NCBI GenBank assembly: GCA_001972305.1
Contig: BDDD01000717.1
Span: 208,701 to 272,700, forward strand
Source of the DNA: Cephalotus follicularis
Lineage: Eukaryota > Streptophyta > Magnoliopsida > Oxalidales > Cephalotaceae
Length of the DNA stretch: 64,000 nucleotides
Direction of reading: 5' to 3'
Numbering within the stretch: the stretch's first letter is position 1; each line of letters begins with the position of its first letter. A model generated the notes under the pieces. It made no database searches and was not told the DNA's origin. It worked only from the letters and a program-made list of their open reading frames with translations. A program made the translations under genes and the position numbers. This document shows, one piece after another, positions 54,396 to 63,790 of this stretch.

Positions 54396-54462
54396 ACAGG
54401 TCTGGCAGCATAACGTGCGCGCCAGATTGTTGGCATAAGTGGGTGTTTTTTTATGTGGGTGC

Positions 54463-54503
54463 CAGAGAGAGAGAGAGAGGGAGAGAGAGAGAGAGAGAGA
54501 GAG
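54463..54503. repeat. (GA)n microsatellite in the 5' LTR of D
   Basis: An almost perfect GA run between the proximal array and the TATA-like site. The 3' LTR has the same run, longer, at 61573-61618. Confidence 0.95.
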
Positions 54504-54954
54504 AACCGTGTTTTCCTCCATAAAAGACACGTTTTCTTCCTCCAATCTTCACCATTTTCGTAGGGAGGAGAAGAGAGAATCAAAGTGTGGAGAGGAAGAG
54601 GAGGAAGTGTATGTGTTTTGGATCGAAAGAGCCTTGTGTTGAGCTGTGGTTTTGGAAGCTTGGACCAGTGGGGGAACCGGATCTATTCGAGTTGCTGGAC
54701 GGATTCAGAGACTTGGAAACTCGGATTGGAACTTAAAGAGGTGGATTGCAATTCCTAACTTGGAGTTCTAAGGTAGGGGTAAATCTCATAATTGTTATTT
54801 AAGTTTTGCTATAATGGAGGTTAATGGACGAAATGCATGCTATGGACTGTGTTATGAGCATAAATGTGTGTTATTGCTGTTGAATGCTCGTTTTGGATTG
54901 GATTGAATTGAGAAAGACATACATTTTTCTACTATTTTTGACTACTGATGTAAA

Positions 54955-55265
54955 TCCAGTAGACTGCCAAGGCGGATAGCCGACTGGCGAGCAAGAACAG
55001 CCGGCTTTTTGGTGCGAACAGCCGGCTACTCAATAGGAAACAGCCGACTGGACATAAGAACCAGTTGACTGTTCATACATTTGATAGAACATATCTGCAG
55101 AAGGTTCTGTAGTCGATTGCCATTTGAGGGCAGCCGACTGGGTGAGGTAGACAGCCGGCTACCAAGAGGAGACAGTCGACTGTTAAGGGAGGCAGCCGAC
55201 TGCCAGAATTAGGACAGCCGACTGTTGAAGGATAATAGCCGACTGTCAAGAGACACAACCGACTG
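54955..55265. repeat. Distal CAGCCGACTG array, 5' LTR of D
   Basis: About fourteen units over 310 bp (e.g. CAGCCGACTGG, CAGCCGGCTAC, CAGTTGACTGTT, CAGTCGACTGTT). Unit spacing ~20-25 bp; spacers are short and purine-rich. Confidence 0.88.
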
Positions 55266-55566
55266 GTTAGGGACTGACCCGTACTTTGAGCATATCTTTG
55301 CAATGCATTTTGATATGGAATGGATTGTTGACTGAATGTGATTGATGTCTAAAGTGTTTTATCCGTTTTGGAAATGTGTAAATGATTTTATACAATCATT
55401 ATTTGGAATGAAAACATATATTTTGATAAACGTGTGTTTTCAAGGGATTGAAACATGGTTTTTAAAGATGGATTACATTTTGAATAAATGTAGTAATTCC
55501 AGTATTTTGTAACCTATAAACTACTTGGAAACGGTTTGATGTTGGATTGATTGATTGATGTTTGTG

Positions 55567-55770
55567 TTTGGATTGATGCTGCGCTAGTTACGTGATGGAG
55601 GTGTCATGAGGGCTGGGGGCGGGATTGTGCACCTAGGGGCCAGGAGTTGGCTAGGGACACCTACACTGATTGGATTGATGCTGCGCTAGTTCCGTGACGG
55701 AGGTGTCATGAGCACTAGGGGCGGGATTGTGCGCCTAGGGGTCAGGAGATGGATAGGGACACCCACAAAC
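55567..55770. repeat. ~100-bp tandem duplication in the D LTR
   Basis: Two copies from GATTGATGCTGCGCTAGTT through GGCGGGATTGTGCRCCTAGG and AGGGACACC (55571 and ~55673), differing by several substitutions. Confidence 0.85.
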
Positions 55771-56424
55771 ACTCTTTGCTTGACCTTTGTGCAAGAAACA
55801 ACGGATTGATTGGATTGACTGGATTGATTGGATTGGTCCTCCAGGACATGACTGTTGGATTGGTGATTATGGACACTTAGCATGTATATGACTTTGGAAT
55901 AGATACATATACATACGTATATATGTATTATGGTATATTATGCATTACATCATGAGTGCATTCATTTCATGACATTCATTATCACTAACCTTGAATTTCA
56001 CTTATGATTTAGCCGAGTGAGGACAAAGGCTAACCCCCTACTATTGCAGATTGATGAAGTGTTACGGATATCGATCGTGCGCGGTTGAATCAGAAGGGAG
56101 ATGGAGCTTTATTTGCTTAAAATAAATGTTAAACGATGTATTAAAACATGTTTTATTTTGGATTACTGTTTTAATGTATTGATCGACTTTGATCACGCCC
56201 CGTTTGTGGGCAATTGACAATGGCTTAGTGATGTTAAATGTTGGGATCATGTGGTATGGGACACATGATTCGGTTTGTTTATTAAGCTTATTATTAAGTG
56301 CTTCCGCAAATGTTAATGGAATCGAAGTTTAAATTTTATGGTATTTTGTATAAGCTGGATAATATTATGTTGATTGCCTTTACCGCTTTAATGTTGTCTT
56401 AATGGAGAACGGGGTGTGACAACA

Positions 56425-56436
56425 GTGGTATCAGAG
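56425..56436 (+). promoter_or_regulatory. Primer binding site of element D
   Basis: TGGTATCAGAGC, four bases after the 5' LTR end. Confidence 0.96.
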
Positions 56437-56563
56437 CATATATCCATTTATATGCTTAGCTAGGATACTAACCTTGGGAATTACATAAGTGTTCCTATAA
56501 GGAAAGTTCATTAATGATTTAAGATTGTTCCTAATGGTTAATGTTATTCTATTATAGGAACAA

Positions 56564-57796
56564 ATGGATGGTTGAAGGAGACACGGAAGGCGTAGAGTTT
56601 TTGATGAGGATGTTCTCGGGAGGTGAATTTTGGGGGAGATCCAACGAATGATGTTCCACAGGGGGCTGCCAACATGAATATTCAGGAGGCGGCACCTGGG
56701 GTAAGAGATCTGATGGACCGCATAGCCGACTACATCCAGCAGCAGATAGCTGCTAATCAGCAATAGATGGCTGCTAATGCAGCGAATATGGAGGAGATGC
56801 GAAGATTGTATGCTCAAGCTCAGCCTCAGCAGATGGCTCCTGCTCAGGGTATACATGATGACGGTAACCGGTTTGGAAAGAACCTTGAGAGGTTCATGAG
56901 ACAGAATCCTCCCAGTTTCAAAGGGGAGCTTGACACCACTATTATTGAGAGGTGGTTACAGGATCTAGAGAAGATATTCGAGGTTATGGAGTGCACTGAC
57001 AGACAGAAACTAAGGTTTGTTGTGTACCGATTGTGGGGGTGAGGCCACTCACTGGTGGGAGATGGTTAAAGCTAATTGGGAAGCCACCGGAGTTGCTAGT
57101 ACATGGGAGGGGTTTCAGGAGGAGTTCCTGGCGACTTATGTACCGCCGATAGAGCAGGAAATGAGAGAGATGGAGTTCTTGGAGCTACGGCAGGGTGACA
57201 TGACTTTGGCCGAGTATCAGGCCAGATTTGTGGAGCTAGCTAGGCATTTAGCCTATCTAGTGGCAAATGAGGAGAAGAAGATTCGGAGGTTCTTGAGAGG
57301 CCTGCGACAGGATCTTCGGTCTCGGATTAGAGCTATGGAGCTTGGTACTTTTGTTGAGGTCGCCCAGAAGGCAAGATTGTTAGAAAGTATATCGAGTGAA
57401 GACCGGGCCGAGAGAGCCCGAGCGCAGCAGAGTAAACAGACATCTACTCAGTCTAGGCCAGCATCATCGAAGTGGCAGGGCATCGGTTCTCCAACAAAGT
57501 CACCAAGGAATAGATCCAACCAGTCTGCCAGTCAGGGGAGTAATACGAAGCCTGGGGGTTGTTTTCATTGTGGTCATGAAGGCCACCAGCAGAAGGATTG
57601 TTGGATGAAGCACGGGTTATGCTTGAGATGTGGGACAGCTGGCCATTTAGCGAGGGATTGTCCGAGGGGTCAAGCGGCAGTGCCTACAGGACCTGCTGGT
57701 GGTAGCGGTGCTGCAGCTGGACCTTCACAGCGGAGGGATACCGGCAAGGGTATCGTGAAAGGTAGAGTTTTCATTCTCACTCAGACAGAGGTTCCA
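56564..57796 (+). pseudogene. gag of element D, broken
   Basis: The start near ATG 56564 (MDG then stop) corresponds to MDLRRGR in A and C, so the N-terminus is frameshifted. 56767-57042 reads NLERFMRQNPPSFKGELDT and ERWLQDLEKIFEVMECTDR; an extra G in the run at ~57037-57041 shifts the frame, which continues at 57043 as GEATHWWEMVKANWEATG. Two zinc knuckles follow: CFHCGHEGHQQKDC and CLRCGTAGHLARDC (57559-57663). TAG at 56764-56766 replaces a Gln that is CAG in C. Gag would assemble the particle. Confidence 0.9.
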
Positions 57797-57799
57797 TAG

Positions 57800-58240
57800 T
57801 CTACTTCTATTGTGGGAGGTACTATATATGTTTACGGCTTTTCTGCTAGAGTGTTGATGGACTCGGGAGCATCGCATTCTTTTATTGCTTCCCGTTTTGC
57901 ATCATGTTTAGATGTGTCTCCTGATTTCATGCCATATGTTCTCGATGTGAGTACACCCACTGGAGGTTCCATGTGTACAGATTCGATGTATAGAGATTGC
58001 GATATTTCTATGGCAGGTGCTACGGTGTATGCAGATTTGATTGTGTTGCCCATACATGATTTTGACGTCATCTTGGGTATGGACTGGCTGTCAGCCTACC
58101 GTGCACTCATGGACTGTTACAACAAGACTGTGGATTTTTGCTTACCAGATGGAACTACTATACAGTTCAAGGGAAACAAAGGGTTCTCGACACCAATCAT
58201 ATCTTTTATTCGGGCATCGAGGTACCTAGAGAAAGGGTGT
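57800..58240 (+). pseudogene. Aspartic protease of element D
   Basis: It follows the TAG at 57797-57799 in the same frame. The catalytic motif VLMDSGASHSFIA (~57846-57884) is intact, unlike in A and C; FDVILGMDWLSAY lies at ~58062-58100. A one-base loss at ~58241 (EG-F-LAHVVDK) shifts the frame into RT. It cleaves Gag-Pol in functional relatives. Confidence 0.88.
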
Positions 58241-58248
58241 GAAGGGTT

Positions 58249-59640
58249 TTGGCTCATGTGGTTGACAAGAGAAAGGAAAAGGGTAAGAGCATGGAGGAAG
58301 TTCCGGTTGTAAATGAATTTCCAGATGTATTTCCTGCAGACTTGGTGTCCTTGCCACCGAGGAGGAGCATGGAGTTCGTGATTGACCTAGTACCAGGTAC
58401 AACTCCTATCTCTAAGGAGCCTTACCGAATGGCTCCTGCGGAGTTGAGAGAATTGAAGTTACAGTTGCAAGACCTGATTGATAAGGGTTTTGTACGGCCC
58501 AGTGTTTCTCCGTCGGGCGCGCCAGTGTTATTCGTGAGGAAGAAAGATGGGTCGATGAGGCTTTGCATCGACTACAGAATGTTGAATAAGGCTACTAACA
58601 AGAATAAGTATCCTCTTCCACATATTGAAGATTTGTTTGACCAGTTACAAGGGTCAAGGGTGTTTTCTAAACTAGATATGAAGTCGGGTTATCACCAGCT
58701 GAGGGTGAAGGAAGGAGATATAGAGAAGACTGCCTTCCGGACTAGGTATGGTCATTATGAGTTCTTGGTAATGCCGTTTGGTATCACAAATGCACTGGCC
58801 GCGTTTATGTCGCTGATGAACGATGTGTTTCGACCGTACCTGGATTAGTTTGTAGTGGTGTTCATTGATGACATACTAGTGTACTCAAAGAATGAGGAGG
58901 AGCATGCCTATCATCTGAGATTGGTTTTGCAGATTCTCAGAGAGCATCGGTTGTACGCCAAGTTTGGCAAGTGCGAGTTTTGGCTCGATCATGTGATTTT
59001 TCTTGGTCACATCGTATCTGGAGAGGTTTTGGCAGTGGATCCGTCGAAGACAGAAGTGGTACGAGATTGGCCGCAACCAAGGAATGTGACCGAGGTACGC
59101 AGTTTTCTTGGCTTGGCAGGATATTATCAGAGGTTCATTCAGAACTTCTCAAGGATTGCTGCACCTTTGACAAGACTGACCTAGAAGAAGACCTTGTTTA
59201 TCTGGGATGATGAATGTGAAGCCAGTTTTCATGATTTGAAGGATCGGTTGGTTTCCGCTCCTGTTTTGGCGTTACCTGAGGGTAATGAGGGCTTCGCAGT
59301 CTATACTGATGCTTTGGGTAGGGGATTGGGTTGCATGTTGATTGAACGAGGTAGAGTGATCGCTTATGCTTCGTGGAAGCTAAAGCCGTATGAGGAGAAC
59401 TACCCGACGCATGATCTTGAGTTGGCCGCGATTATCTTTGCTCTTCAGAAATGGAGACATTACTTATATGGGGCACAGTTTGAGATTTTCACTGACCACA
59501 AGAGTTTCAGGTATCTTTTCTGTCAAGATACACTAAACATGAGACAACGACGATGGGTTGAGTTTTTTAATGACTACGACTGCAGTATTTAGTACCATCC
59601 CGGGAAAGCGAATGTGGTTGCAGATACTTTAAGCCGTAAG
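58249..59640 (+). pseudogene. Reverse transcriptase / RNase H of element D, broken
   Basis: [59 protein letters not shown], then the active site FIDDILVYS (58861-58887). RNase [17 protein letters not shown] (59293-59340) and [20 protein letters not shown] (~59407-59466). TAG stops at 58846-58848 (LD-Q-F; CAG in element A), 59182-59184 (LT-Q-KK; CAG in element C) and 59590-59592 (SI-Q-YHPG; CAA in C). Otherwise open. Confidence 0.92.
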
Positions 59641-61179
59641 GCTATGGTTTCTAACACGATGATATCTCAATGGAAGATGTTAGAGGACTTCCAAGAGTGG
59701 TCTCCGTTTAATTAGTCACCGGGGATCTTTGTGGCCGACATGCGAGTACAGCCTGTGTTACTGGATCACATCAGGGATTCACAACCACACGATTCAGAGT
59801 TGCAACGGATTCGGAAGAACCTGGACTCGGAATCCGATTTTCGAGTACATGCTGACGGTATTATGAGATTTTGGGGACGCGTGTGTCTTCCGAATGAACC
59901 AGGGTTGAAGAATGAGTTACTTCGTGGGGCTCATAAATCTCAGTACATCATTCACCCTGGTAGCACTAAAATGTATCAAGATATGAAGAAGACTTACTGG
60001 TGGCCTGGCATGAAACGAGAGATCGCCGAGTATGTAGCGAAGTGTTATATTTGTCAGACTGTCAAGGCTGAACACCAGAGGCCAGCGGATTTGTTGCAGC
60101 CTTTACCAATTCCAGAGTGGAAATGGGAGCATGTGACGATGGATTTTGTTTCGGGCTTTTCTTTGACTCGAAATCGTCACAATGTAGTCTGGGTTATTGT
60201 GGATCGGCTTACCAAATCGGCTCACTTTTTACCTACCCGCGTCACAGATTCCGCGAGCAAGTTGGCTCGGTTATACATCAAGGAGATCGTGAGGTTGCAC
60301 GGTGTCCCTGCGAGTATAGCTTGTGACAGAGATTCGATCTTCACTTCCAACTTTTGGAAGAGGTTTCAGACAGCTTTTGGGACGAAGCTGAACTTGAGCA
60401 CATCTTTCCACCCACAGACAGATGGCCAGTCAGAGCGTACTATCCAGAGCTTGGAGGATATAATCCAAGCTTGCATTATCGACTTTGCCGGTACTTGGGA
60501 GGACCACATTCCTCTGATAGAGTTTTCTTATAATAACGGCTATCATTCTAGTAATGGTATGGCACCATACGAGGCACTGTATGGGAGGAAGTGTAGATCA
60601 CCCATTTGTTGGGATGAGGTTGGAGAACGACCTTTGCTTGGGTCGGATCTGGTGGAGGAGACTTCTGAGAAGGTCAGATTTATTAGGGAGAAACTGCTTG
60701 CTGCTCAAAGCAGGCAGAAGAGCTATACGGATAGTGTCAAGAGGAGGCCTCTGACCTTCGACGTTGGTGATCATGTATTTCTGAAGGTTTCGCCTTGGAA
60801 GGGCGTACAGAGATTTGGGAGAAAGGGCAAGTTAGCTCCGCGCTACATTGGTCCTTTCGAGATCTTAGAGAGGGTCGGGGAGGTGGCTTATCAGCTTGCT
60901 TTGCCTCCTGCACTGTCAAATGTGCATGATGTCTTCCATGTGTCGATGCTGAGGAGATATATTCGAGACCCGTCACATGTCTTGAATTATGATTCAGTTC
61001 CTGTGCGAGATGACCTTTCTTGTGAGGAGTTACCGGTACAGATTTCGGATCGGAAGACGTAGGTATTGAGGAACCGAACCATTCCTATGGTAAAAGTTCA
61101 GTGGCAGTTCCATCGACCCGATGAGGCGACTTGGGAATGCGAGGAGGAGTTGAGAGAGCGTTATCCTCATTTGTTTTAG
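59641..61179 (+). pseudogene. Integrase with chromodomain-like end, element D
   Basis: 443 codons are open from 59731 to 61059. HHCC zinc region: GAHKSQYIIHPGSTKMYQDM, then CYICQTVK (~59925-60065). Catalytic DDE: VTMDFVSGF (D), ACDRDSIFTSNFW (D), TDGQSERTIQSLEDI (E) at ~60130-60460. GPY/F module RYIGPFEILERVGEVAYQL (~60840-60895), then NVHDVFHVSMLRRYI. After TAG 61060-61062 the frame continues with VLRNRTIPMVKVQWQFH and DEATWE to TAG 61177-61179, a chromodomain-like tail. Another TAG is at 59713-59715 in the RNase H-IN connection. Confidence 0.92.
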
Positions 61180-61210
61180 AACTGTCTTAATTCTGAGGAC
61201 GAAATTCCTT

Positions 61211-61224
61211 GAAGGAGGGGTGGA
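61211..61224 (+). promoter_or_regulatory. Polypurine tract of element D
   Basis: GAAGGAGGGGTGGA directly before the 3' LTR, after the usual GAGGACGAAATTC run-in. Confidence 0.93.
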
Positions 61225-61367
61225 TGTAACGCCCGGGATTTTCATTAATGTAATATTGTATTTTCCAATGTATTTATGCGTTTAATTAATGAGAATTATG
61301 ACTTTTCCCTTTTTGTAATGTTAAATTTGGGAAAAATTTGAAGTGTGGAAAGTGCTGATGCAGGGCG

Positions 61368-61505
61368 GGCAGCCGACTGCCCAAGAGGGAGAGTTGATTG
61401 GACCCCCTTTTGAGTGGAAACCAGCAGACTGCTGTGGGAAGCAGCCGGCTGGAGGTGTGTCGGCAGAGATAGCCGACTGCCAGGTCTAGGCACTCAACTG
61501 TCGAT
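61368..61505. repeat. Proximal array, 3' LTR of D
   Basis: Same six units as 54258-54395, with transitions relative to the 5' copy (e.g. GAGTTGATTGG for CAGTCGACTGG; CACTCAACTGTC for CAGTCGACTGTC). Confidence 0.85.
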
Positions 61506-61568
61506 AGGTCTGGCAGCATAACGTGCGTGCCAGACTGTTGGCAGAAGTGGGTGTGTTTTTATGTGGGT

Positions 61569-61622
<54 letters not shown>

Positions 61623-62069
61623 TGTTTTCCTCCATAAAAGACGCATTTTCTTCCTCTAATCTTCACCATTTTCTCAGAGAGGAGAAGAGAGAATCAAAGT
61701 TTGGAGAGGAAGAGGAGGAAGTGTATGTGTTGTGGATCCAAAGAGCCTTGTGTTGAGTTGTGGTTTTGGAAGCTTGGACCAGTGGGAGAACCGGATCTGT
61801 TGGAGTTGCTGGACGGATTCAGAGACTTGGAAACTCGGATTGGAATTGAAAGAGGTGGATTGCAATTCCAAACTTGGAATTCTAAGGTAGGGGTAAATCT
61901 CATAATTGTTATTTAAGTTTTGTTATAATGGAGGTTAATGGACGAAATGCATGCTATGGATTGTGTTATGAGCATAAATGTGTGTTATTGTTGTTGAATG
62001 CTCGTTTTGGATTGGATTGAATTGAGGAAGACATGCATTTTTCTGCTGTTTTTGCCTACTGATATAAAT

Positions 62070-62143
62070 CCGGTCGACTGCCAAGGCGGGCAGCCGACTG
62101 GCAAGCAAGAACAGCCGGCTACTCAATAGGAAACAGTCGACTG
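62070..62143. repeat. Start of the distal array, 3' LTR of D (truncated)
   Basis: Units CGGTCGACTGCC, CAGCCGACTGG, CAGCCGGCTAC and CAGTCGACTGGA, then the junction with element H. Confidence 0.85.
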
Positions 62144-62144
62144 G

Positions 62145-62367
62145 ATTCATTAGCCCGAGATTGACTTGTGAAGAAAGGCCGACGAGGATTGTGGATCACA
62201 CGGAAAAGGTTCTGAGGAACAAGACCATCCCTATGGTCAAAGTGTTGTGGCGTTTTCACGGAGCGGAGGAAGCTACGTGGGAGCGTGAAGAAGAAATGAT
62301 CCCCACCTATTCAGAATGTGATGTAAGGGCTAAATTCGAGGACGAATTTTCTTTAAGGAGGGGGGAA
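62145..62367 (+). pseudogene. Chromodomain end of pol and polypurine tract, element H
   Basis: Reads FISPRLTCEERPTRIVDHTE, KVLRNKTIPMVKVLWRFHGA and EEATWEREEEM, close to the pol end of element C (31214-30990, minus). A few bases after the coding end come GAGGACGAATTTTC and a purine tract (62354-62367). It begins abruptly at the junction with the D LTR, so the rest of H is lost. Confidence 0.88.
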
Positions 62368-62534
62368 TGCAATAACCGCAAATTCAATTCGTGTACATTG
62401 TAATATTGATTACTAAAATGTGCACTCATTTGAATTTAATGTCCAATTATTATAAATTGTGATCGGTAATTTCTTGGGACGAATGGAGATACAATTTGGA
62501 GAAAATCAAACTTAAGAAACCCTAAAACAACCAT

Positions 62535-62665
62535 TGACAGTCGACTGCCACAGGGAGGAAGTCGACTGCCTGGTTTATGAAGGGGCAGCCGACTGTCACA
62601 GGGGAGAAGTCGACTGCCTGATGCGTGTTGTGGACAGTCGACTGGCCAATACCTCCAGTCGACTG
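62535..62665. repeat. Proximal CAGTCGACTG array, LTR H
   Basis: Units ACAGTCGACTGCC, AAGTCGACTGCC, CAGCCGACTGTC, AAGTCGACTGCC, CAGTCGACTGG and CAGTCGACTGG at +165 to +300. Confidence 0.88.
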
Positions 62666-63667
62666 GATCGGTATAGAACAGGTGTATGTGCATGCATGTT
62701 AGACTGAATCAATAGGGCATTGCATGAAGGGGCAGGTGTCATGCGTGTCAGGGACTGCCAGAGCATGCAAGATAGAATGCTTGCATGTTCTCTGCAACCT
62801 GCAAAACAAAATAGAAAAGAGAGAAAGGTGAGAAAAGAGATGCAGTGATGAGAGAGGCTAAGTAAATGAACTCTGGCGAATTCAAGGCTTATATCAACTG
62901 TTGAGTTGTGAGATGAGTGTTAGAAACACTGAATATTGAGGAGAGTTGCTGGATATTATTGAGAGCTTGCATTGGAAGGATTTTGGAGAACTCAAAGAAG
63001 GAACCTTGAAGCTTTGGTCTCTTGGTAAGTTCTCAATCCGAATTCTCTGTTGTTATGATATGATAATGTAACTAGGAGAATGTTGAATACCTTCTGTTAA
63101 CATAATTAAATATAACAGATTCTAGAATTGAAATGGAAATTGTAAATGGATCAAGTGAAAATGATGACTATAACCTATAGATTGGATTATAATTGATGTT
63201 AAGGTCAGGATATGCTTACTGGTTTCCTAAATGTAAATACGCATCTTCTGTCAACACACTTAAGATCAATGAATCCGAGTTTGAATAATAGTTGACATAG
63301 AGTTCAAAGGAAGTTGTAAAATGGGAGTTTAGGACTTGATGGATTGGTAATAAACTACTGTTGAAGTAGTAATCGTATCTGATAATTAGAAACCTACTGG
63401 TACTGATGCATGTGTCTGTAAACATGCATGCATAGATTGAACTTGCTGCAATTGAAGGATTGTTGGTGAAAAGGCTTTGGAACACAAAGAGAAAGATCAA
63501 TTACAATTGATCTTGGGATAGCGATTTAAGGTAGGGGTAATGATATGTTATGGAAGATATAGTATGCATATCGTGTATGTCTATTTTCTGCATGTTTACA
63601 TGTGTGGCAATTGATTGGAAATTGAACTTGGATTGCTTGACCTGCTACTACCTGCATTTTCTGAGCA

Positions 63668-63790
63668 GAAGCAGTCGACTGTTCTTCATGGCAGTCGACT
63701 TCTCAACCTATCCAGTCGACTGCCAAGGCAAAGCAGTCGACTACTTAACCAAGGCAGTCGGCTATTCTCTAAGGCAGCCGACTGTTCTGG
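63668..63790. repeat. Distal CAGTCGACTG array, LTR H
   Basis: Six units (GCAGTCGACTGTT, GCAGTCGACTTC, CCAGTCGACTGCC, GCAGTCGACTAC, GCAGTCGGCTATT, GCAGCCGACTGTT), ~20-bp period, +1.3 to +1.42 kb. Confidence 0.9.

Larger units (their letters stand above)
54773..56049 (+). other. Predicted leader intron of the element D 5' LTR
   Basis: Donor TCTAAG/GTAGGGGTAAA at 54773, acceptor CCCCCTACTATTGCAG/ATTGATG ending 56049 (1,277 bp). The same donor and acceptor contexts recur in LTRs E, F, H, C and two solo LTRs. Splicing would join the LTR leader to a segment ~370 bp before the PBS. Prediction only. Confidence 0.5.
54117..56420 (+). repeat. 5' LTR of element D
   Basis: 2,304 bp, TGTAACGCCTGGG...GGGGTGTGACA. 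Parts in order: proximal array (54258-54395), (GA)n run (54463-54503), TATA-like CCATAAAAGA (~54520), exon-like leader ending GGAGTTCTAAG, donor at 54773, distal array (54955-55265), a ~100-bp tandem duplication (55567-55770), GTGAGGACAAAGGCTAACCC and an acceptor at 56049. Confidence 0.93.
54117..62144 (+). mobile_element. Ty3/gypsy element D, nearly complete, 3' LTR truncated
   Basis: 5' LTR 54117-56420, PBS 56425-56436, gag-pol 56564-61179, polypurine tract 61211-61224, 3' LTR 61225-62144 (truncated). The domain order gag, PR, RT, RH, IN with a chromodomain-like C-terminus indicates a chromovirus, probably Tekay/Del-like. Gag-pol has seven in-frame TAG codons and at least two frameshifts. 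No target duplication can be checked because the right end is missing. Confidence 0.93.
61225..62144 (+). repeat. 3' LTR of element D, truncated
   Basis: Matches the first ~930 bp of the 5' LTR (start TGTAACGCCCGGG), including the proximal array 61368-61505, the (GA)n run 61573-61618, donor AAG/GTAGGGGTAAA (~61886) and the start of the distal array (62070-62143). It breaks off inside an array unit at about 62144 where element H begins. Confidence 0.9.

Noticed and set aside
14170-55265. CRISPR array (regularly spaced short repeats)
   Set aside because: Repeats are ~10 bp, imperfect and palindromic with short variable gaps inside plant LTRs; no cas genes; eukaryotic context.
54117-62144. Element D inserted into element H
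   Set aside because: The sequence left of D (53178-54116) shows no pol of H and there is no target duplication; a deletion junction fits better.
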